The notes under the pieces were generated by a model. It made no database searches and was not told where the DNA came from. It was given only the letters and a program-made list of their open reading frames with translations. 64,000 nt of DNA, from the NCBI RefSeq assembly GCF_000006565.2, contig NC_031476.1:3806458-3870457 (forward strand), read 5' to 3'. A program made the translations under genes and the position numbers. This DNA is from Toxoplasma gondii ME49. Taxonomy: Eukaryota; Apicomplexa; Conoidasida; Eucoccidiorida; Sarcocystidae. Shown one piece after another: positions 1-13,900 of the stretch; positions within the stretch are counted from its first letter, which is position 1, and each line of letters opens with the position of its first letter.

Positions 1-2709
1 AATATTTTGCACTCGTAAAAAACGATCGGCGACCTTCTGTACTCTGCGGCGTCTCCTGCCGTTCCGCTATCCCAGCCGCCAGCGTCGCTTCCTCCGTCAA
101 CAGCCTCAAATAGCGATCCTGAGGGAGAAAAAGGAAGAAGAGAAAACCTCCTTAGTTCCGTCGGTATATGGAGACCAGTCTCTTCGCCGAATGCGCTTGT
201 ACAGAAACGCGAGTCACTTGGTCATGAATGCCTGCAGCTCCTCTTGCAAACACCCTCTCACAAAAAATGGTGCTGCAGTTAGAGGCAGGGCCACCGTAGA
301 TACCAAGTCCCCACCCGCACGTCTACCCACACTGTTCACTTTTAAACGAATATATATATATATATATAAACATATATATATATATATATACGTCAGTGCA
401 TACATATAAGTACATACAATCGTACATAAGAAGGGTGTGCATACACTCGTGCCTGTACGGCACCATCTACCGATCACCGAACACTGGAGAAGTCGTTCAC
501 GTCCAGTTGCGCAGATATACACAAATATGGATATATATATATATATATATATGTTAATATATGTATTACAACAACGCGCAGACAGACGAGATGGTAAATG
601 ATAGTCATCTTTTTCACTACGTGCAGAGGAACGCCGGCGACTGCACTTGTGTCGACAGACTTAATGGCGTACATGACTCTAAGCGCCTGTGTAGCAATCA
701 GACGAGAAAACAATCAAACGTTTACCAAACAAAGACAGAGAACAGTCGCACTGCTCCAGCAGGGAGAGAAGGGGATCCACTCTTCGCTTACTTTCACTTG
801 GGGTTCCAAGAAAACGCCCTGCTGCTCCATGGCGTCGCGCATGCTGCGAAGGACGAGAATTTCCTCCGTCGTCAGGCGATGCTTTTCTGCGTTTTCAGTT
901 TGCGCGGAGGAAACTCCCGCCCCTTCGTCTCCTTCTGCCATGTTGCCCTCGTCTTCGCTCGATGCAGACGAGGGTGAGGCAGAAAGAGAGGAAGAAAGAG
1001 AGGAAGGAAGAGAGGAAGAAGAAGGATAGGACGTCGAGGGAGAAGAAGAGGCAGATGTGGAGGAAGAGGGCAGAGAGAGGCAGGAAGGAGCCTGGGCTTC
1101 CCTGGAGAGGGAGTCGCCCAGTGCCTCGGTGAGGCGATGCAGCTTGTCGTACACCTGAAGCAAACAGAGGGAAATAACGGTTTTTCAGAGAGGAGACCAA
1201 GAAGCAGGGACACCGAAGAGATTCCTTTCAAAGACGAGAAACAGAAAAAGACGTCGTGTCCATTAGCAAAGGAACTCGGAAGCCAGCAACACAACGCACA
1301 GTCGAATGCAAAAACACACACGGTTTCAGCCGTCAGTTTGTCAATTTGTCTCGGATGTAGGTACACCCCAACGCCCGACATATTTTTGCATGGTCTCACC
1401 TTGTTGTTAACATTTACGCGGCTCATAAAGTCCTGTACGTGAGCAACGACTTCGGCGCCCGCCTGCTTCCATCGAGGATCGGGGTGCACTTGTCTGTAAA
1501 ACAAAAGAGACAGTGGCACTGATTTGTTCCTTCCCTTTCTTCGACACTCTTCCGCTTTGGGTCTCTCTCGCTCCCAATGTCTGTACAGGCCAGAAGGAGC
1601 GGACGCCGAGTCGGCCGCGGCGGGCGCGCGCAGCTGCTCGAGAGGCTCGCACGAACTCGCGGGTCTCTCCAAACCAAGGCTGGTTCGAGAGAGAAAATAA
1701 GAGGACCCTCCCAGGCGTAGAAGAGACGAAGACGCAGGAGACAGCGAGCCGAGTGATAAACAGAAACCGCAGAAATCCCGGGGCAGTATCCTGCTAACTG
1801 CGGCGAGGACGCGAAGCCAGCGGTTCTGTTCGGGTGTACAGACACCCCAAGAAAGGCAACTGGAGAAGGAATGAAGAAGGCAACACACAAGGCGAACAGT
1901 TGTGTCAAAGCGCCTTACCTGAGCAGCTCCGAACCATCCGCGACTTTGCACAGAGTGTTGCTGACGGCATCCAGCGCCTGCACGGCGCGCCGGGCTTCTT
2001 TCCACGAAGAAGAAACATCTGAGGCATCCCCTGAAGAAGCAGAAGAAGGACAAGACGACGGGGAGGAAAGCTTCCCTTCTTCACGACTGCCTGAAGAAGA
2101 CGAGGTGGGTGCACCGCCAGTGGCGAGGAAGGCCTCGCAGTCCGCGACCGCTTGGCGTCCAAGGCGGACGAGCTGCTCAGGTGTATGTACACCTGGGAGT
2201 TGCAGGAGTCCAGGCCTGAGTTCGTCGCTGCCTGCAGCGCGACTTCCGCGAGAGCTGATCTGCGTGAGCCCAGAGAGAAACGAGAAGAGCCCCGGTTTCC
2301 GAGGAGGCGAGGGTGTGGGAAATGTCGAGGAGAAACACGGAGGTGAAGAACAGAGGCCATGCGGTTGCCTGCGCCACTCCGACTGGCCTGAGTGCGAGAG
2401 GCGCGAAAGAGAAGCAAATGGACGTCGGAGGGTCCTCCTTTCAAGCGTCGAAGATGCGGGAGGGACCCGGTGGAAAGTCAGAGAAGAGGAATGCGATGAA
2501 CGCGTTCCAGAGGAGTTGTTGCGGCAGAGAGATCGAGGAAGGAAAAAAACCGGCGGCGAGGAGACAGAGGCTGAAAGCGAATTCCGCGGTGGCAGGCTCC
2601 GACGAGAGCGCATCACCAAGACAGAAGGGAGCGAGTCAGACCTTTGATGGTGGGCACGACCACCTGCTGCCTGGACTCCCCGCAGAAGCAATCCGGAGCG
2701 TGCATGCAT
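1..2709 (-). CDS. Mitochondrial intermediate peptidase-like M3 metallopeptidase, N-terminal part (gene runs off the left edge)
   Basis: Four exons read on the minus strand: 2709-1919, 1493-1400, 1154-792 and 118-<1. All three junctions are GT-AG and keep phase. The start ATG at 2709 opens an Arg/Ser-rich, acid-poor stretch typical of a mitochondrial presequence. Homology starts near GLLQLPGVHTPEQL. The conserved helical block of mitochondrial intermediate peptidases then follows across the first splice (SNTLCKVADGSELLR, QVHPDPRWKQAG, then FMSRVNVNNK and VYDKLHRLTEAL). In this family the enzyme trims octapeptides from imported matrix proteins. The HEXXH zinc site is not in the window, so activity cannot be judged. 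Exon 3 carries a Ser-rich then acidic insert of about 65 residues that the family normally lacks. An additional intron inside exon 1 is possible. The other candidate is a different M3 oligopeptidase, but the presequence favours the mitochondrial form. Confidence 0.85.
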
Positions 2710-5134
2710 GTTGTTGTACTGAGAAGAGAATTCGATGTAGGTGTAGGGAAATTTTGAAGACGCGGTTTCCAGTCGCAGGTGAAAGACACAGACGGTTCAC
2801 GAGATCTGTTGCGCGGAAGGAGGTTGCGTTTTTTCTGACAAACGGCAATGCCGTTTTTTTCTCGGGAACGCTGAAGTTTGTGATGAGCCCTCTCTGGAAA
2901 AAAATGGCACACGACGAGGAATCGTTGAAGAGCAGCTTCTCCCGAGGGTGAGAGACCCAGAGAAAAGCCGAGAGAAACGCAGCAGAAAGGGACAGTTGGC
3001 GTGGCGAACCTGAGGGCAAATCGAGCTACGGGAAGACAGGACGTCCCAGAAAAAAGGTCCTGAGAACGTCGCTGCGTTGATGATCAGGGAAATGCTTCAC
3101 ACGCCAACGATGTTGCCGCATAACGCTACGCTCTCCTTCTGCAAGCGTTCGCCTCTGTGGTGCGATCTCAGAGGCGACAGTAAGCCGCATCTGAAAGACA
3201 AAAGCTCGAAAAATCCCTTTCAATCATTTTCCAGGAAAGACGCTTGCTGCGGTCAAGCTCTACATGCCGGTGTAGGTGTACATTGGAGAGGGGGAAGCGC
3301 ATGAAAACACCCAGTATGTCGGAAGAAGCGAGTTACCATCGATCGCGAGTGCTTTTAAAAGAAGCTGAGAAGAAGAAGCAGCGGAAAAAGGAAAGCCGGA
3401 AAAGCTTCAGCTTGAAAGCCCAAAATCGGCCGTGGTGGCTCGACGAATGTTCCCCCACTTGGAAACTCGAGTGTACATACACGCGGCGGCCGAGGCCACA
3501 GATGACCTTGGAGCGGAGAAAAGCTGAACTCTCCTTGTTTTCCTGCGACGTTTGATGCTCCCCTTCTAAGCACTCTGCCAGTTTGAACGAGAGGAGATCC
3601 AGATGTGTGAGAGAGACCACTTGCATCCTCCGTGTTTTTCTCAGGTCGCATCCTTCTGTGCGACTTTGCTCACATGATCCCCTCTCTTTGCCTTGGAGTC
3701 AAGGAAACGAACTTTTTCAAGCAGTTTAGCGGCGCTTTCCCGCTTTCTGTCAAGCCCGTACTGACCGGAAGCGCGTTTGCTTTCCCGTGTCAAATTAAAG
3801 TGCAGGAACTTCAGTTTTCACGCTGTCTTCGCGCGGCTCGTGTGCCTGCCGTGACTCTATCTGGACACGAAGCAGGCTGTCTGTGTGTGGGTATTGTTCA
3901 GGTCGGTGAGTTCCGGTTTCTTCCTGATTTTTGGGGTGTAAAGTCGGCAAAAGGTGAAGAAACACAGTCGCCTTCTTTCTAGCGTTTGTGTACGACCGAT
4001 TCGGCCGAGAAAGTGTCGCGAAGTTTGCTTCCTTCTCCCGCTGTGAGTCGCAGACACGCCGGCGACGTCCGCGACCCACCGCAACTCTTTTCGCTGTCTC
4101 CTTGGCGACCGCGACTTCAGGTTCTGGGGATCTTCTCCAGTTGCAGTAGCCCATCTCCTTGTGTCTCAGTGACGGAGGCAAAGCAGAACTCGATTTTTTT
4201 CGTCGGATCACGCAGAGAAGTTGGGGAAAATTGACTGTCCCTCCTGAGAGCGTGCACACTGCTGCTGCAATCTGCCTTCGCTAGCTCCGCGAGACGCTCT
4301 GGTGGATACTGTGTTCCACTTTGTTGAATGTCTTTGAGGCCTTTTCTCTCCACGAAACTTGCAACATTCTGCAGGCTTCGGACAGCTGAAGCGACCGAAG
4401 GTGACAACTACGTATCAGGGAGTTGACGACGCACTGGGAAGCCGTCCGGACTGTCTGCAATGCGATAGAGGCGCTTTCGAGAGTTTCTTTGGTTCGCTGC
4501 TTCTCCTTCTCGTTGATCTTTTTCAGAGACGAGTGGAAACATTCAGCCAAGTGGCCTGACTCTCCTGAGTTCCCAATCGCGCTCAGCAGGGTCTTTCACA
4601 CCTGCATCTGTCGTGTCTGAAGTCTTTCGGAACCGCGCGCGCCTCACGTCAGTCGAGTGACTCTCAGCTTTTTGCTTCCTCAACTTCACAACTTCCGCGT
4701 CTCTCCCGATCTTTGACAGTTTTGTCGCAGACACACAGTCGGGTGCAACTCATTCTCCGCTTCTTTCTTCTCTGCGTCTTTTCTCGGAATCCCACTTGCA
4801 CACGGCGTACAGACACACGAGCAGCGGTGGCGCCTCTCGTGTGTCTGTCTCCCCCAGTGACTTCTTGTCTGTTCTCGCCGTTGCTGTCGCCGGAAAACGC
4901 GCAAACGAAGGGGAGTGCAGGGTGACTGAAAGACTAAAAATAAGCTTAAATAAAAGTGCCACTGCCTCCACGTTGTGTGTGGGCAGCATCGCAGAAAGCC
5001 TGTGGACAGAGGAGTTCTCCGAGAAAAACGCAAGGCGTCGAAGAAAGAAGACATTTTCGCCAATCGCGTTGTCCGTCAACGTGAACACCGAAGAAGGCAG
5101 CGCTTGGCCATTCGAGGTGAAGGCTTCAGACACC
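2710..5134. other. Intergenic region between divergent genes
   Basis: This 2.4-kb gap separates the divergent starts of the M3 peptidase (minus) and the signal-peptide gene (plus), so it should hold both promoters and 5' UTRs. Short open frames exist on both strands, but none has convincing composition or splice signals. The only structured element noticed is the palindrome GTGTACATACAC at 3471-3482. A partial copy of the same motif lies near 3270. Confidence 0.6.
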
Positions 5135-5393
5135 ATGCAGACGCTGAAGCTCTCGAGGGCGCTGATGCCCCTGACTGTTGTGGCTTTTTTTCTGCTTTCC
5201 TTTGTAAGCTGAGAGTCACAAGAAATGCACAAAAATGAAGGCGAGGCTTGCTCCACATCGCACACTGTTATATCTGCACCACGCGCTTCGACCCTTCGTC
5301 TTTTTTCTCCGCAGATGAACGAGTCAGCTCGTGTAACTGTATTTACAGAGACAACCGCTTACCTCAGGCATCCCCCCCATAGAGGCATGTAAA

Positions 5394-5454
<61 letters not shown>

Positions 5455-6684
5455 ATCACCATACGTATGAACCTGTGAGCGTATTTTCGTGAGTTTCGAG
5501 AGCATATCCGGAAACATCTTTTCGTGATGAGTGTGTGTAGGTAGTCGCACCGTCTGTGTCTCGAGGTTCCTTTGTTCCAGTGCTGCTTGTGGAGGTCGAC
5601 CTCTGAACCGCGCCCAAGGCCAGTGGCTTTTCTGACTTTCTCCAACTCTCGGTGTCTCTGACTGTGTCTGGGTTCGGGTGTACGAACACTGCAGTCTGTC
5701 GCGAGCTGCAGGCAAGGTACGTCGCCGCGCGCTGGGACTGCGGGGGACGGAGAGACCTGCACAGAGACTCCCGTAATCAGTTTTCTCCCCGTTTCCGGAC
5801 CGGAGCACCCGGCAGGAGGCTCGCAGAGAGACGACGCTGCGCTCGAAGCTGGGGCGCGAACGATTCCGAAGATTCACTTCGCTCACGGACGGGCGCGCGC
5901 GGCTCAAGAGAAGCCTCTTAAAGTGGAATTTCCTGCGACTCTGGGAACAGGCTACACCCTCGTCGTCTTGGACGTCTACCGCGGCCTCGACTTCCCTCTG
6001 AGTTTCAGGGATGAAATCCGACAGAAACTCGGAGGCAAAAGGGGGAGAGACGCTCCACTCACACCGGCGTCCGAGCAGAAGGAGGAGAAGCAAGAGGAGA
6101 AAGCGAAGACTGAAGGCGAGACATCGGGAGAAGATGGAGATATCGAAGACGTCCTCTTCCTCAAGGTTTTCGCGGAACCGACAAAGAAACACGGCGTTGT
6201 TGTGTCATCTCCTGAAAAGTCAATGCGTAGGACAAAAAAGAGGGAAGAAAGACACTCTGGTGTGTCCGGCACTCTGGCTTCCAGCCCCGCATCCTTTTTC
6301 CTTCTTCATTCCTCGAGTTCTTTTTAACTCGTTTGCTCAGCATTTCAATCTTCTTTTTTACTCGCTTCCCCTCACCTGAACTCCTCCTTTTCTCTGCGTT
6401 CCCGATCTCGCTTTCCTCCTCCCTCCGCTGAACTGTTCCTGCAGAGTTGGTTCCTTTCCTTTGCCTGCCACTTCCGCTCTCGGCTTCTTTTCTCCGCGTG
6501 CTTTTCAGGCTCCACGCCGTCCACAGTGGAGACTGCGAGAGGAAAGATGCGTCGAGAGAGTTACTACGAAAGCGAAATTTCTTCCGAGGTGCCGGGAGAC
6601 TTTGCGGTCGCCTTCGCCCTTGTGCGTCCGTGGAAGCTCAGCGATCAGCCGCAGGTCTTCGTCGCTCTCGTACACTTCGACTGA
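5135..6684 (+). CDS. Unrecognised protein with signal peptide-like N-terminus
   Basis: Three exons are proposed: 5135-5203, 5695 to about 6252, and 6509-6684. The first encodes 23 residues (MQTLKLSRALMPLTVVAFFL then LSF), a basic start followed by a hydrophobic core, as in a signal peptide or signal anchor. It ends at a GTAAGC donor in phase 0. The second exon contains VEFPATLGTGYTLVVLDVYR, which looks like beta strand, followed by a Lys/Glu-rich loop. The third begins after a clear polypyrimidine tract and CAG, and ends in QPQVFVALVHFD and TGA. The start of exon 2 (5695 or 5710) and its donor (about 6230 or 6252) are uncertain. The total is about 270 residues with no second membrane span. 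I do not recognise the family. It is probably an ER-resident or secreted protein. Confidence 0.5.
5396..5450. repeat. (TA)n microsatellite
   Basis: About 55 bp of nearly pure TA dinucleotide, inside intron 1 of the signal-peptide gene. It is one of the two longest TA tracts in the window. Confidence 0.95.
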
Positions 6685-7766
6685 CTGGAAAACAACGAAG
6701 CTTGAGCTGTGCGGCAAAGCGCGAGCAACAGGCAGAGTTCGAGGGAGGGGAATGAGGAGGACGAAGACAACATGGCAGAGAGGTTCAGAAACGAGAGCAG
6801 ATGAAGCTTAACAAAGCCGCCGGCGGAGAGAAGGACGAGAAAGCAGTGGTGGCGTCAGAGTCCGTGACATATGGAGATGATCAGTGGTTGAGATAAGTGA
6901 GAAACGTGAGTGGAGAAAGCGCAGGTGACGCTGCTGGGGTTCCGAAATGAAGACGTATGCCTGTGTCGTGTCTCAGTGCTTCTCGCTTTGACTTTTTTCT
7001 CTGCACCGCCGAAGAAGGTTGGTTCGTGGAGGCGTTTTGGTTCACCTCTCTCTGGCAATGGTTCACAAGGTCGCGCACAACTATGCCGGTTGACTTTTTT
7101 CTGCCCCAGTGTTACTCGTTCTTTCCGTCTGTTCCCGCGGTGCTCAGCGCCAACAGGGTTGCCTAGTTGTAAAAAATACCTTTTAAATCTCAGACGAGCG
7201 ACTCAGTCAGCCACTGTTCGTCTTGCGGTTCACGCCCTCCCCCCCTGCCCCCCTCACCACAATCCAGGCCCGGTTGAGAACGCCGTGTTTCGCTGAGAAA
7301 GATTTCGTGATCCTTGTCGCCGTCCTGGAAGTCAGAGCATTCTGTCTTTGCTGCGTTTTTCTCTGATTGAACACGAGCTTGGCTGTTGCGACATGGCGGG
7401 TCGTCTGCAAGAAACGCAGACACCGAATTCCAGTCTGCTCTGTTCGCCGAAGGGACGGCAGTGGAGTGTCTCCTCTGTCAGTGTCTGTCTCGGGAGAGGA
7501 AACGCCAGACGCGACTTTGCTCCCTTCTTCTCAGTTGGAGCTGACAGCAAAGGAAACTATAAGCGCCTTTTGTTGCTTCTGGAGCATACTCTAGGACGCT
7601 TCTGCCGCAGCGAAAGGGAACGTGGGTGCCGAGAAACACTCAATCTAAAACGTAGGAGCTGGGCTCGTCGATTCTTTCCAGAAGCATCCCAGTGCTCAGA
7701 TGCCCTTACGGCGACGACGGCATTCAAGCCCCAGTCGAGTGGCCCTCGATTCTCTACGCGTATGCG

Positions 7767-7801
<35 letters not shown>

Positions 7802-8851
7802 GCATACATATGTATGTATTTATATAAAAAAATACGTAGCTGTGTATTACGAGAATTGACATCCTGTTGCAACGAATATCACTTTGAGGCCGATGGTCGT
7901 GACATGTGGCTGGGGTCTTGGCGGTGCTCTCACGCTACAGATCCTCGAGCTGTACGTACACACGAGGCTGCATCGAGGGTCTGGTGTATTTTTTGTTCTG
8001 GTCCGACTTTTCGTCTCCAGAGTGAGTCGTTGTCTCAAGGAATATCATGCGCACCGGCAGAACTCACTCACAAAGTAAAAAAAAAAGCAAACTCGCAGTG
8101 TACCCTCACAAAAAAAGACCCTGTCGCTCTCTCTGCCCCGACAAGTTGGGGCGCTGTTGCACAATGACCGAGTAGCCGAAGGGAATCGAAGTCACCTTCG
8201 TCTCCGTATCTTTTTGTGAACCTGCGTTTCCTCTGAAAGCGCTGAACGAGGCATCAGAGGAGGAAACAGATCGAGGCGTCCAGAGACCTGAAGGTCTGCT
8301 CAGTCGTTCGCTTCACGTCAGACCTCTCGATATCTCCCTGAACCGACCTTGAACAGTTGACTATCGCCCAGGGAATTCAAGACTCCACTTGAAGTCGATC
8401 TCCTGCGCGTATGTTGGATTCTTCCACTTCGCCATTCCGGTTCCCTCTCTCTGGCGGTTGCTTCCTTCTTTCTCTTGGCATCTTGCCACACGTCTCCTCC
8501 TCGTTCCTAAGAGTCCTCTGTTCCTCCACGACCTCTTCTCCCTTGGCAACGCGACTTCGTCATCTTCCGCTGCTTCTCTTCAGTCCATTCTCTGATCCCT
8601 GAGTCCGCCAGAGCGCGACGTTTACGCAGCTTCTCTGCAAATGCGGACTTTTCAAATCTGCGCTGCAGGCCAGTCTTCTGGATGCGCGTCGCGCGGCGAC
8701 CGGCACCACGCAGCGGAACTTGTGTGTGTCCAAAGACGAACCAGGAGACCTGGCCCAGCAAGTCCCGCACCTCTGTGAAGACTTCAAGACGCAGACGTCC
8801 TCTCTACCTCTTCCTCCCTCGAGTGTCATGGTTCATCTCCCTTCGTCTCTT
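6685..8851. other. Intergenic region between convergent genes
   Basis: This lies between the 3' end of the plus-strand signal-peptide gene and the 3' end of the phosphodiesterase gene, so it should hold both 3' UTRs. No gene was recognised. A TA tract lies at 7770-7801. A perfect TGTACGTACA palindrome lies at 7951-7960, flanked by CTCG and CGAG. A short C-rich run lies near 7235-7260. Confidence 0.6.
7770..7801. repeat. (TA)n microsatellite
   Basis: About 30 bp of uninterrupted TA repeat in the convergent intergenic region. Confidence 0.95.
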
Positions 8852-10956
8852 TTACTTTGCGCTTGCCTGGTCGACTTCGTCTTGCGCCCCTTCCCACATC
8901 GAGATGTTCTGTCGCGCGCGCGTGACGACCGTCGCCTCGAATCGGTCGTCGGGCGCCACGGCCGCGAGGTGTTGCGCGAGAGGGAGGAACAGAAACTCGA
9001 TGAAGTTTGCCTGACTCCTTGCCAGCTGACCCTGCTGGGTCCTGTCGCACAGCGGCGATACGGGGAGCCCAAGTCGGAGTTCTTCGTCGCCTTGCGCGAG
9101 GAACTCCTCCTTCAGTCTGGCCGACCAGAGTGTATGCGCCTCCCAGTCGAGTGCACAGTGCCCCAGATCCGCCACCTTGATCGCCAGGGAAAGAACGAGA
9201 GCTCGATCTTCCTCTCGGTCGACGAAGTTGAAGTCGGGATTCTCGCGGCGCGCCGCCACCCGCGTCAGAAACTCAAAGTGCAGACTCATATCTGTCGAGA
9301 GAATCAGCTCAATCGCCTTCTTGCGGACGTCTCTGTACTGCGTTACTGTCTTCCCGCGAAAAATGTTTGACTTGCGGTGCGAGAGTGTATAAAACGTCAA
9401 ACACGCGTGGTAGTTCTCCAGAATCGACCGATCGTTGTACACCACAGAGAGTGTCGACGACGTCTGCACTAGGAACGCATTACTCCTCCCTGGATGTCCC
9501 GCGTCGTGGCCGAGAGCGGCGATAGCGAGAGAGAGGTACTGAGCAAACACAGGCTGAGAGGCGGCGGCGTCCCCCGGCGCGTTCTCCAGAGGCGCAAACA
9601 AGTCCAGAAAGTGACAAATCGAGAATGCCAAATGTGCGACAGAAGCCGCGTGGAGCTGGTTGTGGTACGGTGTGTCTATGTACAGACACTGGAGCGAGTA
9701 GAGGAAATCAAGGACAACTTCGCGCGAGCAGGTCAAGTATCCGGCAGCCAGCAAAGGAGCCAGGAGCTGATAGCCCACGTGGAGGAGAGCCTGGAAAAGA
9801 CAAGAGAAAAGGCGGACAGGAAGAGAGGGGGAAAAAGGACAAAAAACGCCAAGTCGAAATCGATTGAGGAACCAATGAGAAGTGTCTGCCAAGGACCGGT
9901 GCCGACGAAATCGACGAACCTAGTTCAGGTCGAGCGAAGCGCATCACCGCTTCCGCCTGACCCACTTCTGTTTCTCCTTTCCTCATACCGTGTCAACCTA
10001 GGTCACCTGAAGTGAAGGCAAAGGATTCCGCTGGCCGACACAGTGCAGAAGAGACGCAAAAACAGTGCTTTTCTCGACGGTCTAGCTATTTCCATGCCCG
10101 CGTGTCAGTCCGTAGCATGCCCAGGTCAAACACACTCTAGGGTGGAGAGGCATCTTGCTCTTTTCTGTTTTCTCGAGAGGGTCTCCTCCCGGACACAGTT
10201 GCGAGACGTCAATACGTCTCTTTGTTTTCTTGCTTCTCTGCTGGACCTCTTACGTTTCCGTTGCATTCCTTGTCGAGTTTAAAAAGGTCGAGTGACCAGA
10301 GGATTCCAACGTGGCAAAGAAGCTCGTGCTCCACGAGTTGTGGAACTACCAGAAACCTCGCCTTCTTCTGCCGGTCGTCGGTAGCCTTCCTCTCCATCCC
10401 TCGCCTCTCCGCGTCTCTTCTCTCTGTCTCAGTGAGGTCCGGATCCCTCGCGATGGCCTCCCTTCGGTCCGACTCTCTGCTCGAGGTAGAAGAGACAGCT
10501 GCCGAGCAGGACGCTCGACGTTCCCTCGAAACTCCACCGCACGCTGGCCCGAGAGACAAGTCGAGAAGAACTCCTTTTCTGCTCGGCGAAGAAGGCGAGA
10601 GAGGAAAGCGATACGTCGCCGGATTGCCAATGCTCAGACAGCCTCCAGAGTGAGCTCTGAATATACGAAACCCAACTTGCGCCTCCACACAAATCAGAAA
10701 AGTCGTCTGCGATGCGCTGATGCAAGAACTCCGTGCTTCTCGGAAGTCCAGGAAGGTAAACATCGAATCCAACAGCGACTCACAGCCTTCGAAGATACAT
10801 GGATATATATATATATATATATGCATATGTATATACATATATGTTTATATGCGTATATACAGGGCTAGTTGTTCGACAGCACAGACACACGTTTATAGAT
10901 GTCGAAATGCAGAAATCAACGTACTATCCATTAGCGTATATGTACAAATGCATATG

Positions 10957-10993
<37 letters not shown>

Positions 10994-13900
10994 TGTATTT
11001 GTATGCGCTTGTGCGGACACAGATGCAAATGTAAACAGATGGAGAAGTATGTACAGGTACATTTGCGATGCCCTCATGTGGTCATACGCCTCGGAACAGT
11101 CAATGAGACAGAAGCGTCGCAGCGCTGTGTACGGACACACAAGTCTCCACACCGCAAGACAGAGACGTCGGTTTTGTCACTGGGACATTGGCTTGTACCT
11201 TGGAGAGAGGCTGTCTCTCAGGAGAACTTGAGTGTCTCTGAACGTGGTTCCATCGAAGGCGTTTCTAGTTTCGAGCTGCAGGAGATCGCGAACGTCCGTC
11301 GGCAGCGCGTTCATATTGACTGCGTAGAAGTTTTCGGAGCTTGTCGCGATGTCTAGACACTGGACCCGGAGGGCATCCAGCTGAAACAAGACGTCCTGCA
11401 AAAGAAAAGGAAGCCACGAAAACGCGGATTTCTCACAGCGAAACAAGCGAATCGTTCTCCTGAATGCAGGACCTGATGAGACACGCCTCGCGTTTCATTG
11501 CCGCCTTTCTCTCCCTCTCTCTCTGTCTTCGGCCTCACCTTCTCGCCTCGTTCTTCGCGAACTTGAGCTCTCGCACTGGTGCATTTTCGTTTCTCTTTCT
11601 CCGCTTACCCCCGGTGCCATCTTCGCTCAAGTCTTTCCTCTCTCGCTGCTTTCTCTCTTCACACTTTCCGCGAGGAACACAGGTTTCTGCGTTCGCGAGC
11701 ACGAATTGCGCTGCAGAGCAAGACGCGCTTGTGTCTCATTGTTTCTCTCACTCTCCCTTCTTACAATATCCTGCCTGAGGGCTCGCCGTCTCTCACTCTC
11801 TTCTGCTCATCTGGATCCGTCTCTTTCCACGCATTCCTCTTACTTCTCCTCGACATTCCCTCGCGACGCCTGTTTCCCCTTCAATCCCGATTTTTCAGTT
11901 TTCCGGCTCTTCGTTCCGCCCTGCTTCTTCTCCACCCATGTTGCAGCAAGTTCGGTTGCCTCTGTCGCTCTCGCAGAGCTGAGACACCCGGTGTCCACTT
12001 CCCCGCTTCAGTCGCGGCCCTCTTTTTCCTCTCGTTTACCGCGGCTTCGGGAGCGAGGTTCTGCAGTTCGTTCATGCAGGCGTCCATCTGCTTCAGGGTG
12101 TGGATGAGTCCGAAGACGGCGACTTTTCCATGGTGTTTGTCGGTTTGAGCGCGCTCCTGAAGCTCAGCGACCCGGGCCTTGGCCACCTCGAAGTGCAAAA
12201 AAACTCTTCTTCTCTCTGTCTCGAGGGTGAGCGCCGCGAGGTGGAGACTCCCGAGGACGAAGCCGCCGATCACGGCCTGTCCCCAGAGCGAGGCGATGAG
12301 GTACGCGGGGAGCGGCAGGAGGATCGAGTACACGAAGGCGAGCGAGAGAAGCAGCGACACGGCGCAGAGGTGCAGCCACTGAGAGATCCGGAGGCGGACG
12401 CAAAAGCCAAAGTCGAGGACGATCAGAAAGAAGGTCTGAATGATGAGCAACTCGGGGGTGAGCCCTGAGTGAACTTGGGCGCAACGGTCGGCGTCGGAAC
12501 CTCCTTCTGCGGCTGCCTGCTCCGGAAAGAGCGAGGGTGGACAGGAGGAGATGCGCAGCGCCTGGAAGCACTCGGCGAGGGCGAGAGCAGAGAAATTCAC
12601 TGCCGTCAGCACGCAGAGAATCTTTTCGATCCGGACGAATAATGCGCCGAAGACTGCGAAGAAGGCAAACACGAGAACCGAGGCCAGAGAAAGCAGCCAA
12701 AAGACCAGGCTCGCAACCACAAAGAACGCGTCCTTGCCACCGACGTCCTGCAGAGCCGAGTCAGCCGCGGAGACATCGAGCTGTGCGTCGTGCGCTGCGC
12801 CGGCCGCGACTGGACTCCGCGGCGGCGCCCGCGACGAGAAGAATACAAAGACCTTCCTGTCTGCTGACGGCGTCTGGACGAACTCCTGCAAGGCGTGGAG
12901 GACGAATGGTACGGTGTAGAGGAAAGAGACGATCACTACCGCGACGGCCACCGGGATTGTGCGGCGCCGGGAGAAGCGGAGGACGCCTTCTGTGTATCGT
13001 TTCTCGTCTTCGTCGCAGAACGTCTGGGCGGGGGCGACGGGCAGGCGTCTGACGACCCGGCAAAGCCAAGTCGCACAGCTGTTATTCTCGCAGCGGGAAT
13101 CCGAGGTGGACTCAGCTCGGAGAGCCACGCTGCCGCGGACTCGGCTGTCACTCCACCTCGAGTCCTCGTCGCGAGTCCACCAACGCCTGGCAATCCACGA
13201 CAGGCTTTCGTCTCGGCCCGAGAGCTCCGACTTCCGCCGATTGTCTCGGCCGAGGCTTCCGCTGCGTCCCTGAGGCTTCCCGCGGGACTTCGACCGCCGC
13301 CGCTCGCTGCCGCTCGCACTCGTCCGCGAGTCCGAGGACCGGAAGCCAGTCAAACTGCCGAGCGTCACGCGGAACTCCCGGAACGAAGAACTGCTGCTCT
13401 GCGACAGCGAGTGCCCGTGGAGCGGGAGCAGCCAGACCTGCTTGGCGGGCGTGAGGCTCGTATCTGTGCGAGCGGACGTCGTGTCGTCGTCGCTGCTCGG
13501 AAGCGACTGCTGCAGCGTCCGGATGCTCCCCAAGACCGGCGGGGAAACCGACGACGAGCTGCTCGTCGGGTGCGCGGAGCAGCCGTCGAGAAGCCTCGTC
13601 CACGCGTTCCCGCCGTCTCGCAGCGAAGAGCTGGACCGAACAGTGTCGAACGGCTGGCGGCTGAACAGCGACGGGGGTGTGGCGGAGCCCCGCGAGCATG
13701 CGTCTGTCTGCGGGAGCGCGGAGAAAGGCGCTGCGAACAGTCGCCGCCGGCGGTCGGCACCAACAGGAACTTCTGCAGCGCAGTGCGGCCCGACTGCCGC
13801 GGCAGCGGAGTCCACGGATACGCCCGGCGACGGAGCGGGAAGGAACGCCGCGCAGAGAGCCTCCGGCCGAGCAGCCACACACTGAGTTGCGGTGTCAGTG